64,000 bases of DNA from Sporothrix humicola (lineage: Eukaryota; Ascomycota; Sordariomycetes; Ophiostomatales; Ophiostomataceae): the NCBI GenBank assembly GCA_021396245.1, contig WNYE01000061.1, positions 62,001 through 126,000 of the forward strand, read 5' to 3'. Below, piece after piece: positions 34,186 through 45,300 of the stretch (position 1 is its first letter; every line of letters starts with the position of its first letter). Both the position numbers and the translations under genes were made by a program. Under the pieces are notes generated by a model, which did not search any database, was not told where the DNA came from, and saw only the letters and a list, made by a program, of their open reading frames with translations.

Positions 34186-36931
34186 TGTGAGGCTTTATGT
34201 GGTGATCGTGGTCAACGTTCACACGTGGGCAACTGGTGGGATGAGAAAATATGAGACTCAAATGCGCCAAAAATGCAGGCGGGGACGTGGACACTCCTGT
34301 ATCCAACAAACAGAAGAAACGAGCTCAATGGAGACGGAGGCTTCACATGGTTGGTATCATCAACACGTGATGGAAGTTACGAGAGAAACATCGAGAAGCA
34401 CACGAGAAACGCGCGGATTTGACGAGGCTAGAGATCCTAAATCATAGATACAGGAGTCAAGACGTGTTCGGATGCTACGGATGGCCTTCAAAGACGTGGG
34501 AACGCTGGCCTTGACAGGAAGTAGAGTCTCAACATTCTCCCCAAAAATTTAGCCAAGCTGTCATAGCTCCTCCACACCCGTCTGAACAGCTCCTCACAAT
34601 AGTTTACTTTAAAAAGTAAAGTGGAAAATAGGAGAACCCACAACATTCTGGAGTCCGCGTTAGCCTAGACTTCCTTTAAGATGTGTGGGAAATTAGAATC
34701 TAAAGTCATCCACGGTCGCCTAACATCGGTGTAAGTGTAGACGCCTTCTTCGGCTGTGACTTGGGGGCGAGCAGATGAGAGCTCTTACTCGCCGGAGTCC
34801 ACATCCCGTATCCCGGCTGCAATCTAGAATGGAAAATTTGCCAATATCAGACTTTTGCCAAGTACGCCCAAGCTGCCAAACAGATAACCGACGGCAACTC
34901 GTCACGAAGGACAGCCACATCGGCAGACCACCTTCTAGAACATCGATGGAGGCGGCCTCTGTGAGACAAGCACCACCCTACTTTGCGTGATATCCATCTC
35001 TTGGCAAAAGGTGCAACTGAGGATATTTGGGCTCAACAATAAGCTATGGGCTTTTATTCTACAATTCGAGGTCCTCGAAGTGGTGTATGGGTTTGCCTAT
35101 TTTTATCTTTTAATGATCCCTTATCAAACTTGGACGAACATACAACCACCGGGCGAGCCTCATCGTATCGGTGTTTCGGGAGCATTCAGTAGCCCAGCAT
35201 ATGAGAATATGAGCGGCCCCGTTGCTTTGAAAGAAACAATAAAGGAGGTCCGTGCGGGACCGAGAGGTGAAGAAAAGACATTGTTCACAAAATAATGCCA
35301 AGAATTCCTAGATCAACGCCATACTCTCGACAAGATAACAGGCAATGCCGTTCTCGGCGCATTTTAGAACTCCTGCCACACATTGTCCATTTTGAGAAGG
35401 GTGTGCTGTGGACATGGATCTGTTTGATATAAAAGAAAGAATGAGAGACAAACATGTATATTGATATATAAGTTTGCAAGGCCAAAAAGGGATACCAAAT
35501 GGGACAAAACGGCAGAGATAATGCAAGGTACGGTGCCTTTTACACGAGAGTGGGGCCGGGTTGACCTGCAGCCTGAATGGCAACTGTGTGGTGTGCAATG
35601 TCATTTATTCGCCATGAAAAACAAACGAAGCTATATCGGCAGATCATATTTGATAACACAAAGTAATATTGCCCAATTAATATCTGGGGATGTTTTATTC
35701 TTCTGATTTCTCGCGTGCTATTTGCAAACTAACAAAGATTTCGTTCATGGTGTGCCTAAAAAACAACTCGCATTTACGTCCATCCAATTGTGGAATACGC
35801 TCCGACTGTCTGCTTATGGATCAAGAAACATTTGTTTTACATTGAAAACAATGTGTACCATGTATTGGACGAAGATAGCATTGACACATAATTTTAAGAG
35901 TGCTTGTTTGGGTCAGCCAGGGGTGTAAACAAAGTCACGTGACGGTATCTCAACTCATGTAATTTAACGGGAGAAAAACGGTTGCCGCTTCCTTTTTTTG
36001 TCAAGAAAAAGTAAAAGAATAACTGAAAGAACGCGCGCTTGATAGCCGGCCTGGTAAGTTCGGCACTGGAAATCGGCAATGGGTGTAAGAGAAGCAATAA
36101 GGTAGGTTTTGCCGCGCTTGTCCGTTGGCTGCGGTGTTTTCTTCACAACCCGGATTATTCGGCCATATTTTCTATTTTTGACAGCGGAAGGTCTATTTTT
36201 GAACGACATTCTGACAAAAATAGGCCATGGGACGGCTGCGGGAGGGTACGGTAGGATACAGTGGGCTTAAAGACGGACAGAGTTATGTTGAAAGAGGACC
36301 GTTAAAAGTTGCTAGACAGCGAGGAATAGTGCGAGGGTTGTGACAGACAATTGTTGATAGCTGGCAGAGATTTATTGACCTTGGAATTAAGCGATGCGCC
36401 GGGGGAAAGGAGAAAAAAAAATGAAATGTTCAAGAAAATATGGGAAGAACGTGGGAAATGCTGATAGGAGAATTTCTCCCGCTCAATTCGCTTTACATTA
36501 CCTTGCTGCCATAGTTGCGACTGGGTGGGAAAAAAGAGGTGGTTTGTGAGAGAAAACAAATTGGGGCGGTCGGCGACGGGAATGAGAAGGGACTTATAAA
36601 GATCCCCAGAAACAAGGTGGATCACCGGCGGTGACATGAAGAGACAATAGATGGGTAGAAATAGGACATTTTTCTCGGGAAAGCATGGGCCGTCTCTATT
36701 TTGGTCAAAGGGACAAAAAAAGACATATATAACTGGACATATCGTGTACTTTATTTTCTCTATAGTGCTATGCATGAATATTGTAGACTAAAAATATATC
36801 GACAACCAATGCCAACTTTTATGCGCAAACAGATTGCTCTCCGTGATTCTTTCGTCTTTTTCTTGTCTCGGTTGAAGGCCTCTGACACGGCGGAAAGCGA
36901 GGGGAGGAAATTGTGGCCAGCTCTGTGCCGA
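34186..36931. other. Intergenic region with no recognisable gene
   Basis: 2.75 kb upstream of the ABCB gene and downstream of the hydrolase gene. Short frames on both strands show no family features or splice-linked continuity. An 18-bp palindrome lies at 34603-34620. The first 250 bases should hold the ABCB promoter. Confidence 0.55.
34603..34620. repeat. 18-bp perfect palindrome
   Basis: TTTACTTT and its reverse complement AAAGTAAA flank two A residues. It lies about 420 bp upstream of the ABCB start codon. It could be a protein-binding site or chance in AT-rich sequence. Confidence 0.6.
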
Positions 36932-37869
36932 CTACTCGCCAATGTCGTAGTCCTCGATGGCCTTCCGGACCACATCGCCAAGCTCCTTGACCGTCTCCTT
37001 GTCGCGGGGCAGCGTGTGGCCCTTGGCGTGGTCAAAGAGATATGCCGTATCGGCGTCGCAGACATTGAAGAGAGCCATAGAGCCGTGCAGATACGGGTCC
37101 AAGGAGCCGACTATCTTGTTAGATAAGAGCGATAATTGGGGATTTTGAATAGAAACCGAAAAAGAATACTTACTGATATGACACGTGGGGATCTCAATGA
37201 CCTCGTCTGTTTCGTCGCTCAAGATCATGGCATGAGTAGTCGGATCCACTGGCGGCCAGCCGGCGAAGAAGATGGCGTACTTGAACATGGGAGCAATGCC
37301 ATCCTTCTGGAATCGCCGTTGCTCATGGAGAAGCAGTGTTGCTGCCACGGTTGCGCCCTCAGAGTAGCCAATAATCCCTTCAAACGGACCGCGCTCCTTC
37401 ATAATCTTGAGCAGGTACTTGAGCGCATTGTCGGTGCTTTGGTGTGTCGTGGCCACACCTTCCTTCATCAACTCACGCATCGTATCTTCAGGCGTCTCAC
37501 AGTCGGGAAAGTCACGGATACGCGACAAAACGTCGTCGTCCTCTGTCTTTCCGACCTCATCGGGCTCGATGAACCGGAAGTATGGCGGGTTGCCAAAGTA
37601 CTCCTCGAATCCCGTTGGTGGAACGGCAACGCAGGGGCCCTCGATGAAATGGAAAATCGCCGTTCCATCTTCGGTGAGCTCCTTGACAATTGGTGCTGTG
37701 AAAATTAGCTACTGATGCCACCCTGGCATGTTGATAAAAATGCATACCTAATTGGACTTGGAATTTCTGTTTGTTTTTGTTAGTGAATATCTTGCTTGTT
37801 GGCGAGCCTAACTGAGTTCAATCTTACATCTGCGCTGCCGTATGCGCCTGGTAGGCACAAGAACTTCAT
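36932..37869 (-). CDS. FSH1-type alpha/beta serine hydrolase, possible polyketide-releasing thioesterase
   Basis: Four exons: 37869-37828, 37766-37748, 37695-37174 and 37110-36932, giving 762 nt and 253 residues. The second exon is only 19 nt. The N-terminus MKFLCLPGAYGSADKFQVQL is typical of the FSH1/LovG family. The catalytic triad is readable: S132 in GYSEGA, D199 in GSLDPY and H226 in DHAKGHTLPRD. No signal peptide or membrane segment is present, so it should act in the cytoplasm. Family members hydrolyse small esters or thioesters. In fungal polyketide clusters, LovG-like members release chains from highly reducing synthases that lack their own release domain. The nearest next gene is such a synthase, transcribed divergently 4.5 kb away. 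Linking the two is inference; a housekeeping role is also possible. Confidence 0.94.
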
Positions 37870-40800
37870 CTCGTAGCGGTTTGAGAAAGAGAGAATGAGA
37901 CAAAAAAGATAGAGTGAAGGAAAAAAAAAAAAAAAAAGAGATGATGGGGTGATCCAGGCAACCGAAGTATTGCTAAATGCTAAGTGGTGCCGTAAAGCTA
38001 GTGAAATAGTGTATGGTCAGTATCGGTCTAGTAATAAATTACTGTCAAAACTGTCTGGAGTCTGAGATCTAAGAAGTTGCAGGAATTGTTTGTTTCTTTC
38101 CTGGAAATGTGGCGAGCCACGAGAATTTCAAGTACAACGTCAATCATGACTCCACCGATCACCAGAGAACCGCCACTTTGAATATTACAGCCCCAGAGCC
38201 CAAAACACGATGGTTATGGGAGAGAATCTAGAAGTACAATGACGGCAACCGAGGGCGGCATACGATACCTAAAAAAAGAGAACTCCAATCGATTATTGAT
38301 TAAAACGGGTAGAAAACCGCTTCCAGAGACTGGGTCATGATCCAGAAATTTGGACAAAATGGCCTTACTGAATCAGCATCTCGTAATACGTGGTCAACAG
38401 GATAGGAGAAGATGGGATGAATGATGCCACAAAAAGCTAAAGAAGCATAAGGTTATGAGCAGCCGCGCCGTGCATCTGGGGAACGGAGATGTTTGTAGAC
38501 CGGTTCCCGAAAAAAAAAAATGCTGATCTGACATAGTACTCCAAAAATTTTATGCCATGTTCCTCTGCAACACATACATCTACACTTTTTGTATTGCGGT
38601 TTATTTTGCCATTATTCCTCAGCCCCAATGTAAAAAAGCAGAAGGCTTCTGGAATATTGCAAATTCGGGACGAAATTCCGGTGGATGCAAAGGAAGAAAA
38701 CATTAAGCGGCCAGCGATAATAGAATACTTGAAGATAAGATGCTGGGGTGAAGTGTTTACGGCATAAATGATTTACATTCAGAATCGTTTTCTAGCAGTT
38801 CTAAGGGTAGAATGCCGGGTAGAATACATACACAGGCGTGGAGGGGCCGGTCTGGGGCGGATAAGTGGGGTATGAGAACGGACTCAAAAGTGCAGGACGA
38901 CCCGAACAGCACGGTGTATTCGAATTATGCTATTGTTTCTAGATTTGTCTCATCACTGTCTACATCTTTGCATCTTATTGCAAAAATGTTTCCCCGACTA
39001 CATCTGTGTATGCTCTCAATTATTGTAGGTTAAACTCAATGAATACTGGTTTTGGATAAATTATGGAATTTTGGCTCGAGCAATAGCTGTAATCTATGTG
39101 TCCAGCATCTCAAGGTCGCTCACTTATCCAATATTGAGAGGCTCCGTGATAAAGAACTGAAGCCATTTGCCCGGCAAACAACCGTTCGGCCCGGTGATGC
39201 TGAATGATATGCACCCAAAGACAAATATGATATCGGGGGCCGTCAAAATATACAAAACAATAGAAATAGACTACCACTACCACTACCTGTTTATATGTTG
39301 TGTATTTTTGGAACACTTTTGGAGCTCGGATCGTCTCGAGCGTCCAGCTCGTCCAACAGAATGCGATAATCAAAATCCCAAAAGTCTGTGTCGTCAATAG
39401 TATGCTTTGCTACGCAAGCGACAAAGCTCTGACCAAAGGTCTAGACATTTGATACCATCCGCCAAGAAACGATGTCTCTGCATACAAAGATCCATCCAAG
39501 AGATCTTTCCGTGTGGGGGGCAAAGATAAGCCTTTAAGGGCCAAACTTACACCACTGCAACCCAATCTGGTATGTACAAAGGCCAGAAAAATGTGAGAAT
39601 ACTACAAAAGCACATGGCAACTCGTCGGGATCAGAGAGTGGCGTTGTCTACTGCCGAATCAGTTAAATTGGGCATATGAGAGGGGGTGGCAAGCTAGCTG
39701 TAAGCGAAGCAGAAATCTTGACCGACAAAAAGAAGGAAAGGACATAGCATACTTGGAAATGGTTCTCAAAAGCACGTCGGGGGCGCGGAGAGCACTATTC
39801 GCCGAACGGAGTGTCCTCTTGTTGCCCCTCCCCCGTGCTTTTTAATGACTATCACACAAATGCCCGCTGGTCCGCCAAGGGCAACCCATGTTTTTTGGCC
39901 GTCCGTCTACCGTTCAAAATGAGATCTACGACATAAAATTCTCCTAATGAAAGCTATGGGCACAGGAGCCACTCAAATGGTGCAAGTGGGCGTTGTCCCA
40001 TGTTGTTGATGAATACCTCATATAAACCCTTAATTAGCCAAAATCTAACGGCAAAGTGATTGGGTGTGGGTGGACTATCCGGTCCCTCATATTGCCTCGG
40101 TTTTTAATCTGTCTCCTCCTCTCTCTTCTTGGCTGGCTATCCTTATTCCTTTCTCTCCTACTTCCGCCCCGATCGAGCTATCTGAGCTAACAAGTCCCGA
40201 AAGCAAATACCGTTCGCAGTCATGGCTGTCTTTATCTGGTGGCGTTTTGCAGCTGTGGGTGTGCGGTTCCTCCTATTTCATTGTATGGACGCGAGAGTGT
40301 AAGTTTCTATTTTTCCGGCAGAAGTACCGACAGCAAACAAAAGGGCAATTTTGTACGGGAGTCGATAAAAAGATACGGTGGATCCAATACGGGGAAAGGA
40401 ATGGAAGGCGAAGAATGGCACTCCCACAAGGCTACGCAGCCCTGTTAGGTGAGCACTTGATAGCCCCTTTTTCTTTGTTTACACCCTTGAAAAATTATGA
40501 TATTTTTATTGAAAATTGTTTCTTTTACCCCTACTGCTCAATACCTCACAATTAGCCGCACCTGCACTTTACTTAATATTCTAGTATGTTTTCACTTTAC
40601 GGTCGCTCTTTCTGTTTTTGGTACACTGGGCTTATCCCGGTTCTTCCTTCCTTCTCTTGTTTTGTAGTTGCCCTTATCTTCTCGCTTAGGCAAGAGCGAC
40701 TCACCTCCAACATGCTCTTTCCAGTAATACACCACATTTACACGTGATAATTAGCAGACTACCTTCCATGTCAAAGTGTTCCCCGCCTGTGGTCCATTTC

Positions 40801-42382
40801 CCCTTTCTCCCTGTCTCCAAATCATCACAACATTTTAGATTAATTGACCTCAGCTCTCTACATGGAGACTCTGCAGACACGCCCGCGGATCTTTCCACCC
40901 CCTTTTGTTTGATACCTTGGTCCACGTTCGCTTTAACCTTGTCACCTAAACTGATACTCACGGGCGTCTTCATCTTACCCATGGCAAGCGCAGGTAGGAC
41001 CATCGCGTATTGTCAAAGCCATGCTCTTCCTAACCACCAGACTCACGTTTCTGTTACGCTAACATCTTCTCACTTAGATCGATTATGATCTTGGCGCTTG
41101 CCTCATCCAGACAGACATTGTCTTCATCCCATTGACAGCCATCTGGCCGGTGGCAACGTGATATCCAGCTGTGTTTCATCTGGTCACCTCGTTTACAGAC
41201 TCAATTTGGCCATGCACACCATTATTCTCATCTTATATCCACCCGCCGCGATATGGAAATGTTCCAGGCCTTCCGCAATGCGCCATATTATGCCGTCGCC
41301 ATTTAATCAACACTCTTTAGAGCGTCCCTACTCGTCTGGCTCCTTGCCTCTATACTTCCAACTTGGGGAGTCTGGGATATCCTTTGGAAGATTTCCGATG
41401 CTATGTCTCTTTTCAGGGAAAATGAAGGCAGAATACCAATCTGAACGGAACTTGCCACGTCTATCTATGGAAGCACCAATATGCACCAGAAAGTGCCAGA
41501 CCCACAGGAGGCGGGGACCGATAGACTATTGTTCACATATCCCATCGAAGCTGCTAAGGGTCAGATGAACAATGGCGGCAGAACACACAGTGTCCATGAC
41601 CAAAGAGAGGCATAGGACCAGTGATCCAGACCGACCATACTCTTGACTTAAGAGGCGCATTGACAGGCAAACAGGTGAGAATATGGTGTCTGTTGATCCC
41701 TTTCTGGCACATTGTCTGAGGTTTCTTGAGCAGGTAAATCTGTTACCCGCCCGCTTCGTCAAGCAAGAGCCACCCGACCCGAGACAAGGAGGTAAACATT
41801 CACAGTTCTAGCTCTCCCGCACCCGGCACATGAGAAAGCGAGACTTCACTTGTTAATGCCTCGAGGTGCTGGTATGATTGCTCTCTTGTCCACCTCCCGC
41901 TTGTTAACTCCTGATCCTCCTATCGCATTCATCTCCCCACCTCGCCTACCTCCGTTTCCCTTTGATGTTTTATCGCCGTATGCCCCAAGAAGACCCATCA
42001 GGCAACTTAAGCCGTCTACCGGGGCCGATATCTCATATTTCGAGTCTATCAAAAAGGCGGAAAACCAAGCCAAAAATAGACCTCCGGGTACGACATACGG
42101 CTGTTAACACCAGATCCTCTGCCCTTTTTAAACATCTGGACCTTCCCACCCTCGTCTTGACCTTCCTTATCTTCAGTCACTCCTTTTTGTTCAACCCAGA
42201 CTCAACAATTTGTTAACCTATGAGCTCCTAGCAGCACATATCAAGACTTCACCGGCCTTCCTCATTCCTGGTTTTGAGTCTTTCCTTTCTTCACTGCCTT
42301 CTGCTTTCTTTAAATTCCCACATTTCTACTTTCCTTCAAGCAACATCTCAATTAACGCCGTTTACGGCTGACATTTTCGGCC
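37870..42382. other. 4.5-kb region between hydrolase and PKS genes; no gene recognised
   Basis: Bases 37,870-40,050 are fairly AT-rich with only short frames. An A tract lies at 37,920-37,938. From about 40,050 to 42,380 the + strand is C/T-rich, as expected for promoter and leader of the PKS. Frames such as 40064-40555 and 41098-41568 contain possible splice signals, but I recognise no protein family in them. Decayed gene remnants are possible. Confidence 0.5.
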
Positions 42383-45300
42383 ATGGCGCCCATCGCCATC
42401 ACGCCTGACCCTTCGACCGCGAGTCCCTCCGGCGACAGCGATACCGGTTACTTTCCCCGTGATGGCCGTTACGTGAACGGTCGCCGAGAGGGCAACGCGA
42501 CCGGTTTTGTGAACGGTAGCGGTCTCGGCCTCAACACGGACGGAATCAACAACGGTGCTCCAAAGACCGACAACAAGCAGACTCCCATCGCTATCATCGG
42601 CATTGGCTGCCGCATGCCGGGCGATGTGTCCACTCCGGCCGAGTTCTGGGAACTTCTTTCCCGGTCCCGGACAGGATTTTCCAAGGTCCCCGAAAAGCGG
42701 TTCAATGCCGATACCTTTTACCATCCCAATGCTGGCAAGGGCGGCAGCTTCAGTGCCGTTGGTGGCAACTTTCTGTCCTGCGACCTGGAGTCGTTTGACG
42801 CCCCATTCTTCGGCCTTACTGAGAAGGAAGCGATCTCCATGGACCCCCAGCAGCGCCTGCTGTTAGAATGCACATTCGAGGCACTGGAGAGCGCCGGCAT
42901 CCCCAAACAGAACATTGTCGGCAAGGACGTTGGTGTTTTTGTTGGTGGCTCGTTTCCAGAATACGAGTCACATCTCTTCCGCGACAGTGATACCATTCCT
43001 ATGCACCAAGCCACAGGTGAGTCTCGCTGAACCCACACAGAACATGATCCAAATTGGAAAGAACAGTGGACTAATGCCCAAAAGGCTGCGCGTATGCCAT
43101 GCAGTCCAACAGACTTTCGCACTTTTTCGACCTGCGCGGCCCCAGCTTCACATCTGATACTGCCTGTTCCTCCAGCATGGTGGCCACGCACCTGGCGTGC
43201 CAGAGTCTGCGTCTCGGCGAGTCGAGCATGGCCATTGTCGGTGGCTGCCACTTAAACATGCTCCCCGAATTCTGGATCTCGTTCTCCACCTGTCGACTCC
43301 TGTCCGATACGGGCCGCTCTATCGCGTTTGATGAGCGGGGCACCGGTTTTGGCCGTGGTGAGGGCTGCGGCCTGATCGTTCTGAAGCCTCTGGACCAGGC
43401 TCTGCGCGACAACGACCCTGTCCGTGCCGTTATTGTCGGTACTGGCCTGAACCAGGACGGCAAGACGCCCGGTATCACCATGCCCAGCGGCGAGGCCCAG
43501 GAGGCCCTTATGCGCCAAGTCTACCGCAACGCAGGTATCGACCCCAAGGAGTGCGGCTTTGTCGAGGCCCACGGTACTGGTACCAAGGTGGGCGATCCCA
43601 TCGAGGCGACGGCTCTCCACAATGTTCTTGGCCTGGACCGGACGACACGCGATCCCCTCTACATTGGCTCAGTCAAATCCAACATTGGCCATCTGGAGGC
43701 CGCATCTGGTATTGCGGGCATCATCAAGGCCGCTCTCATGCTGGAGCGTGGCTTCATCCTGCCCAACCACGACTTCAAGATCCCCAACCCCAAGATCCCT
43801 TGGAAGGAGTGGAACATGAAGGTCCCCATCAACCAACGGCCCTGGCCACGCGGCAAGAAGTACATTAGTGTCAACAACTTTGGCTTCGGCGGCACCAATG
43901 GCCACGTTGTTCTCGCAGCTGCTCCCTTCAAGCCCAAGCCCAGTTTCGAGCAGGATCTCTCGGCTGAGGCCACCAAGCTGCGCAAGCTGTTCGTCTTCAC
44001 GGCCAACGACAAGGCGACCCTTGCAAACGTCATGAAGAACGCTGTCATCTACCTCGAGCAGCGTCCCGAGATCTTCCAGGCCGACTTGATGGCCAACTTT
44101 GCCTACACATTCGGCCAGCGCCGCTCGCATCTCCAGTACCGCGCTGCCATCTCGGCCAAAGACTCGTTTGAACTTGTTGAGACACTCAACGGCGAAAAAT
44201 ACACGCCCGGAAAGGAGATTGAGCCACTCCGGATCGGCTTCATCTTCACGGGCCAGGGTGCCCAGTGGTGGGGCATGGGCCGCGAGCTCTACGAGCAGTA
44301 CCCCATCTTCACCAGTGCCATTGACCACGCCGACCGCTGCCTTGCTGCTCTGGGCGCAGAATGGTCCCTTGTCGAGGAGCTCGGCCGTGATGCCGCGACA
44401 ACCCGAGTCAACGAGGCACACATTAGCCAGCCGTCTTGCACGGCTGTGCAGCTGGCGCTGACAGACCTCCTGTCCAGCTGGGGTATCCGCCCTGAGGCTG
44501 TTGCCGGCCACTCGAGCGGTGAAATCGGCGCTGCCTATGCTGCCGGCATCATCACTTTTGAGACTGCCATGGCTGTCGCGTACCACCGTGGCCGTCTCAT
44601 CCCCATCCTCAAGGAGCAGTTCCCTGACCTCAAGGGACGCATGATGGCTGTCGGCGGCAGCAAGGAGGAGTTCCAGCCGATCATTGACGGCCTCAAGGAG
44701 AAGGAGGTTCGCATTGCCTGCTACAACAGCCCGTCCAGCTTGACGATCTCGGGCGACGAGCCGGCGCTTGCCGAGCTCGAGAAGATCTGTGAGGAGCGCG
44801 GCATGTTCAACCGCCGCCTCGTCATCGACACAGCCTACCACTCGCACCACATGAACCTCGTGGCCAAGGAGTACCGTGCAAGCCTGTTCAAGCTCAAGGC
44901 CCCCGCCGAGACAAATGTGCGCTTCCACTCGTCGCTGCAAGGCAAGCTGATCGACTCATCGGAGCTCCAGGCTTCGTACTGGGTGGACAACCTGACCTGT
45001 GCCGTCCGCTTCGACGAAGCTCTGCAGAGCATGCTCGAGCCCGTCGGCGAGCACCGCACTGGCGTCAACATGCTCATCGAGCTGGGCCCTCACTCGGGCA
45101 TGCAAGGCCCCATCAAGCAGATCCTCAAGCATGTTGGTGGTCCTGCGGCCAAGATTCCCTATGCTTCTGCACTGCTCCGCAAGAAGGATGCCGTTGAGAC
45201 TGCCATGGACCTCGCTGGCGCTTTGTTCACACGCGGCCTGGCCCTCGACTTCGAGGCTGTCAATTTCCCCAAGGCCCGCACGGCCGCCAAGCCGCCGACT

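Noticed and set aside
40064..40555. 163-codon frame with a possible GTGAGC donor after MALPQGYAALL
   Set aside because: The start faintly resembles membrane-protein N-termini, but I could not extend it through any downstream exon to a coherent protein.
43669..44940. 423-codon antisense frame over the PKS KS-AT region
   Set aside because: Same codon-bias shadow; the sense strand has unmistakable catalytic motifs.
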